DNA from: Mesorhizobium sp.
GTDB lineage: Bacteria; Pseudomonadota; Alphaproteobacteria; Rhizobiales; Rhizobiaceae
DNA length: 47,087 bases
Assembly: GCA_004020315.1 (NCBI GenBank)
Contig: SAQG01000043.1
Span: 1-47,087, forward strand
Direction of reading: 5' to 3'
Numbering within the stretch: the first letter of the stretch is position 1; every line of letters begins with the position of its first letter. Below, piece after piece: positions 43,860 through 47,087 of this stretch. Under the pieces are notes generated by a model, which saw only the letters and a list, made by a program, of their open reading frames with translations, made no database searches and was not told the DNA's origin. The translations under genes and the position numbers were made by a program.

Positions 43860-44615
43860 ATGACCCCATTAGCGGCTAGGCTTTTCAGAATGGGTGATGA
43901 GCAGAGTCAGCGAGCATTGGCCGCCTCACAATTCCTAGAATGTTCGGCCCTGACATCAATGGCTCTGGAAATGCGGAGGGCTGATCCGCCAGGCAGCGGA
44001 TTTAGCGCGAACGCGCGCCTTCCTGCCCCTCGAACTTTTATTGAAACTGCGATTAGGGAAAGGCGTATCGCGTTCGCCTGCCAAGAACGAGCAGCTGATG
44101 GCCGAGTAACGGTCAATGCCATCGTTGAACAAAATGGCAGGATTGCTGTGGCATGGCAGGCCGCATTTCAACCGGGCTCGGACCACGTAACATTCGGTGA
44201 GGACACTCTTCCGTCCGATGAAAAGTTCGCGAGCATTCACGCTGGCCTCCTTTTGGTTGAGAAGTTCCTTTGCCTAATCAACCAACCCGGCCTTATAGAC
44301 CGGCGAACTCGTGATACCGATAAACGGGTACTGCGACTTGCGGCAGAATGCGGCGTCGGCGCGCCAGAGGCAAAGTGGCATCAGTGTCACATCAGGCCCG
44401 GAGTTCATGGTGCCGCCCCTGCCGGCGCAAACGCCACGCACCGTGAACATCAGCTGCACTACGTTAGGAAGCACTTAAAACCCTCCCTAGGCCCCGACCG
44501 GTGGATCGAGGGCCATTGGCGTGGAAATGCAGATCTTGGCACTTATCTTAAGAGTTACGTTGGCCACCCTCCAAGGCACGACAGTGTGGGGAGCACTGGT
44601 GAGCAAGAAGGCTAG
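43860..44615 (+). CDS. Uncharacterised protein, phage/island type
   Basis: 251 residues from ATG 43860 with GGGAGAGG upstream. No enzyme motif is seen. The middle part (LLVEKFLCLINQPGLIDRR) is hydrophobic-helical. The C-terminus, HYVRKHLKPSLGPDRWIEGHWRGNADLGTYLKSYVGHPPR, follows the 'VRxHxR...GH.RG....G....Y.V' pattern found at the end of many small phage and plasmid hypothetical proteins in Hyphomicrobiales. Function unknown. It stands alone between the ATPase fragment and the NTF2-like genes. Confidence 0.6.
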   Translation: MTPLAARLFRMGDEQSQRALAASQFLECSALTSMALEMRRADPPGSGFSANARLPAPRTFIETAIRERRIAFACQERAADGRVTVNAIVEQNGRIAVAWQAAFQPGSDHVTFGEDTLPSDEKFASIHAGLLLVEKFLCLINQPGLIDRRTRDTDKRVLRLAAECGVGAPEAKWHQCHIRPGVHGAAPAGANATHREHQLHYVRKHLKPSLGPDRWIEGHWRGNADLGTYLKSYVGHPPRHDSVGSTGEQEG

Positions 44616-44900
44616 ATTACGTGCGTCAGGCAACTATTTGGGAAGTCGGGACGTCGGCGCTTCGCACCATTCGGTTGCTGCCGCCGCTATGATGACGCTT
44701 TCCAGAAGCAGGCATCTGAGTTGCCACGGCAACTTGGCGCCCCAACTCCGGCCGTTCGCGCGGTATTCGAAAGTTCCTGGAAGCGGACATGGAAGCGGCT
44801 GAGGAGGCAGCATGCTTTCGTCAACAGCGGACATCCGCGTGAGAATGGCGGCGGAAACAGAGCCCGCCCCCATCCTATTCGCGTCGCCTTCATTGGAGAC
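44616..44900. other. 285-bp intergenic region
   Basis: No gene was recognised. CAGAAGCAGGCATCTGAG (44704) and GGAAGCGGACATGGAAGC (44779) again resemble the dispersed AGCGGACAT motif noted around the integrase. No clear terminator was seen for either convergent neighbour. Confidence 0.3.
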
Positions 44901-45371
44901 TTAAATATCGGAGAGAACCGTCAGATCGCCCGTCCGCCAGACATTGTCGACTGTATTGCGCGTGATGACCCAGACATCGCCTGCCCGGATCAGCTCAACG
45001 TCGTAGCGGTTCTTCATCAGATAATGACGCGAGGGATCGCTGCGGGGAACGTGCTGGGCTTCCACGAGCACATCCATGCGTGCCGTGTCGCCGTCGATGG
45101 TCACACGCGGATTGCTGACGGAATGGGTCGTGTCCAGCGTGCTGAGCGACGTCGACAGGGCCGCGACGATAACATCCCGGCCTTCGATGACCGGATATTC
45201 GAACCCGGCCTTGGCGGCGGCCGGCCGGAAGTCCGAGACCGCGTTTTCTGCGAGCGACGACGAGAGAAGCTCCTTGTTGCGGAGGTCGATACCAGCCGCG
45301 AAGCGATATAGCGCTTCGACGACAGCCAGCTTGTCAGCGGCCTCCTGAGTGAGAGAGGTCGAGGTTGTCAT
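44901..45371 (-). CDS. SnoaL/NTF2-like protein
   Basis: 156 residues. The cone-shaped NTF2 fold is suggested by VEALYRFAAGIDLRNKELLSSSLAENAVSDF at the start and the beta strands NPRVTIDGDTARMDVLVEAQHV and YDVELIRAGDVWVITRNTVDNVW. Members range from polyketide cyclases to dehydratases and binding proteins; no catalytic residues were assigned. Same strand as the second NTF2-like gene and the oxidoreductase, probably one operon. Confidence 0.8.
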   Translation of the reverse strand: MTTSTSLTQEAADKLAVVEALYRFAAGIDLRNKELLSSSLAENAVSDFRPAAAKAGFEYPVIEGRDVIVAALSTSLSTLDTTHSVSNPRVTIDGDTARMDVLVEAQHVPRSDPSRHYLMKNRYDVELIRAGDVWVITRNTVDNVWRTGDLTVLSDI

Positions 45372-45478
45372 GAACGTACTCTTTCTTGTGCCGGAGGCCC
45401 GCCGGATGCAAACCTTCCCCGGTATCGGCGCCTTCGGCGCAGATGTTCGTTGTTTCGGTGAAGCTGTTTATGGATCTG

Positions 45479-45787
45479 CTATGCGAGGTTGGCGTCGATG
45501 CGCTCGATCAGGCCGTCCGAACTGGTCGCGATCTTGAGGATGCCGATCTCGTGGCCGAAATCGCCCGTGAAATCGAGGCGGACGTTGGCGTTGAAGGCGT
45601 CCAGCGTCTCGATGGACAGCAGCCTGCTTGCGGTGTTGTAGCCAACGAAGAACCGCTCGAAATAGATCCGGACGCCGTCCCTGCCGACGAAGGCGTCGCC
45701 GATCGAATCATCGTCGATGACGGCATCGGGTGCGAACAGGGACAACGTGCCCTCGACGTCGAAGGCGGATTCGACGAGCTTCTGCAT
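45479..45787 (-). CDS. Second small SnoaL/NTF2-like protein
   Basis: 102 residues from ATG 45787. LVESAFDVEGTLSLFAPDAVIDDDSIGDAFVGRDGVRIYFERFF is a typical NTF2-like start with the aspartate-rich turn; LDFTGDFGHEIGILKIATSSDGLIERIDANL closes the fold. It is 10 bp downstream of the oxidoreductase stop, so co-transcribed. Substrate unknown. Confidence 0.78.
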   Translation of the reverse strand: MQKLVESAFDVEGTLSLFAPDAVIDDDSIGDAFVGRDGVRIYFERFFVGYNTASRLLSIETLDAFNANVRLDFTGDFGHEIGILKIATSSDGLIERIDANLA

Positions 45788-45797
45788 GGTGCGTTCC

Positions 45798-46781
45798 TCA
45801 GATGTCGATGATCGTGGTGTCGGCGATGGTCTGAGCGAAGCCGCTTCCGAACAGAACAGCGGGCGCCTGGAAGCCGGGGCGGACTTCGCCTGCGAGCACA
45901 CGGCGGCCAGCTTCGGCCGCAGCCATCGCGGTGAAGGTATAGCCGTTGACCGTGTCGAGAAGCGAGCGGGTCACATGACCTTCCGCGTCGGTGACTTCGA
46001 CGGCCGCCTGGTATCGGTTCGCGAGACGATCCTCTGCACTCGGCCCTTCCGGAAGCAGGGACAGATCGCCCTGCGGAAAGCCGTCGCCTGTCACATGCAC
46101 AAAAGTCTCGACATTAGGGACGCCCGTCGACCGCCAGATCGTGATGAGATCGGGAAGTGTCACCGGGAAACAGTCGACCGCACCCTTGCCGAAGTCGAAT
46201 TTCCGAATGCCCTCGGCAGGAGCGCCGACGAGCTTGCCGTCGATACGAGCCAGGGTCTGGGTGGTGACATTTTCGACGGCGCTGATCGCCGACCCACGCG
46301 AGAGACCACCTGCGACATGCAGCGCGATCCTGATTTTGCGGGGGTCGCGGACCTTCCCGACAGCGTGTCCGGCTAGGCTGCCGAGCATTGCGACGCTGCC
46401 ACCGCCTCCCGGCATCAGCATGATCCCTGCTGCCTTCGCCTCGTCGTCCAGGTCTTCGGCCAGACGGTAGCTGTCGAGTTCGGCCGCAGTGTCGAGATAG
46501 TGTGCGCCGTTGCGGAGCGATGCCCGCATCAGGGTTTCGGCGGTCCGCAGGAAAGGACCGGCGCAGTTCAGCAGGACCGAAATACCGGCAAGGCCTTTGT
46601 CGATCGCCGCGGTGTCGTCGAGGCCGAACACCCGGTATTCAACGCCGAGCTCGGCGGCAAGCGTGGAGAGAGACTCCTCTCTGCGGCCTGCGAGAACGAG
46701 AGGCGTGTCCGCCGCCTTCGCATGTTTCGCTGCCATTCGGCCGGTATAGCCGGTCGCGCCATAGATCATTAGTTTTGTCAT
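45798..46781 (-). CDS. Saccharopine dehydrogenase-like NAD(P)-binding oxidoreductase
   Basis: 327 residues from ATG 46781. The Rossmann dinucleotide site is MIYGATGYTGRMAAKHA, followed by PLVLAGRREESL and VLLNCAGPFLRTAETLMRA, as in saccharopine dehydrogenase-like and trans-acting enoyl reductase proteins. HYLDTAAELDSYR completes the conserved core. Its substrate is not known. The frame is open upstream, but that part overlaps the VOC gene out of frame and is not used. One base separates it from the VOC stop. Confidence 0.88.
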   Translation of the reverse strand: MTKLMIYGATGYTGRMAAKHAKAADTPLVLAGRREESLSTLAAELGVEYRVFGLDDTAAIDKGLAGISVLLNCAGPFLRTAETLMRASLRNGAHYLDTAAELDSYRLAEDLDDEAKAAGIMLMPGGGGSVAMLGSLAGHAVGKVRDPRKIRIALHVAGGLSRGSAISAVENVTTQTLARIDGKLVGAPAEGIRKFDFGKGAVDCFPVTLPDLITIWRSTGVPNVETFVHVTGDGFPQGDLSLLPEGPSAEDRLANRYQAAVEVTDAEGHVTRSLLDTVNGYTFTAMAAAEAGRRVLAGEVRPGFQAPAVLFGSGFAQTIADTTIIDI

Positions 46782-46782
46782 G

Positions 46783-47087
46783 TCAGTGCTGCCATTCCTT
46801 GTAGACGAATTCGAGGCTGTAGCCGTCGGGGTCGCGAACCTGCGCGGCGTAATAGCGTGGGTCGTAGTGAAGCTGCGGGGCGGGCGGATGAATCTCGGTT
46901 GCACCCGCAGCCATGGCGGCGTCGTAGGCGGCATCGACTTGCGTGGTGCCTTTGGCGACGAAACCGACATGAGCCGAGCGGCCTTCGACGACCCCTTCGC
47001 GAAGCCAGAAGAACACCCTGCCGTTCGCCCCGAAACCTTTCAGGTCCGGATGGCCGGGAGGCCCGTCCTTCCCTTCGTAGTCATGTG
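46783..47087 (-). CDS. VOC (glyoxalase/bleomycin-resistance fold) protein, partial
   Basis: The frame is open to the right edge (HDYEGKDGPPGHPDLKGFGANGRVFFWLREG...), so the start is outside the window; the GTG at 47016 is internal. The C-terminal half shows the VOC pattern: HVGFVAKGTTQVDAAYDAAMAAGATEI and YYAAQVRDPDGYSLEFVYK, where DPDGYSLEFV carries the metal-binding Glu. VOC proteins are dioxygenases, isomerases or resistance proteins. First seen gene of the oxidoreductase/NTF2 operon. Confidence 0.87.
   Translation of the reverse strand, partial: HDYEGKDGPPGHPDLKGFGANGRVFFWLREGVVEGRSAHVGFVAKGTTQVDAAYDAAMAAGATEIHPPAPQLHYDPRYYAAQVRDPDGYSLEFVYKEWQH

Noticed and set aside
45428..45440. GCGCC-TTC-GGCGC hairpin as terminator of the NTF2-like gene
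   Set aside because: Short stem with no T run on either strand; too weak to call.
1..47087. CRISPR array, rRNA or tRNA genes
   Set aside because: No regularly spaced repeat-spacer series and no recognisable tRNA or rRNA sequence was seen by eye.

Overview
The window looks like accessory DNA of a high-GC alphaproteobacterium, most likely Hyphomicrobiales (Mesorhizobium/Aminobacter-like). Pointers are a DUF1612/HTH protein of the RHE_PE00001 type at the left edge, a GAAC-N7-GAAC LexA box of alphaproteobacterial type, an imuA-imuB mutagenesis locus, a DUF3606 protein, a short rhizobial-type integrase and an EcfG-like promoter. No rRNA, tRNA or CRISPR array was recognised. All family calls were made by eye, without searches.

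Layout. (1) 1-696: 3' part of a DUF1612/HTH gene. (2) 792-9557, minus strand: a tight three-gene operon of PLD-helicase, Eco57I-like adenine methylase and RecF/SMC-like ATPase, the architecture of a helicase-methylase-ATPase (Hma-type) defence system. (3) 9647-10046: frameshifted scrap of an autotransporter gene. (4) 10277-16260: an AddB-like nuclease and AddA-like helicase-nuclease joined by an ATGA overlap. (5) 16601-20424: a membrane-anchored HerA-type ATPase followed by a reverse transcriptase of the UG/Abi defence kind, with structured non-coding DNA before and after the RT. (6) 20680-22513: an AbiE-type toxin-antitoxin pair with two operator-like inverted repeats. Items 2 and 4-6 form a dense defence island.

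(7) 22645-28828: DNA-repair cluster of exonuclease III, DUF3606 protein, LigD without a phosphoesterase domain, DinB, and a LexA-boxed imuA with a frameshifted, truncated imuB. (8) 28924-34200: vanadium haloperoxidase/PAP2-like protein, a gene-poor stretch with degenerate repeats, and a large SAM-cyclase-ATPase-alpha/beta hydrolase fusion. (9) 34496-36635: Nudix, DUF47 and Pit phosphate-transport operon. (10) 36719-37626: 69-bp tandem repeat and a frameshifted integrase. (11) 37992-42163: copper-linked periplasmic operon (Cys-rich secreted protein, multicopper oxidase, DUF411, small membrane protein, cytochrome c, TlpA-like, SCO1-like).

(12) 42285-42601: a 317-bp element with TGTC/GACA terminal inverted repeats and seven roughly 19-bp repeats arranged like the ends of Tn7/Tn5053-class transposons; it abuts a beheaded YhaN-like ATPase gene. 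(13) 43860-47087: an unknown gene, two NTF2-like proteins, a saccharopine dehydrogenase-like oxidoreductase and a partial VOC protein.

The strongest candidates for something undescribed are the membrane HerA + RT pair with its structured flanks, the AddAB-like pair beside it, and the small transposon-end element at 42.3-42.6 kb.
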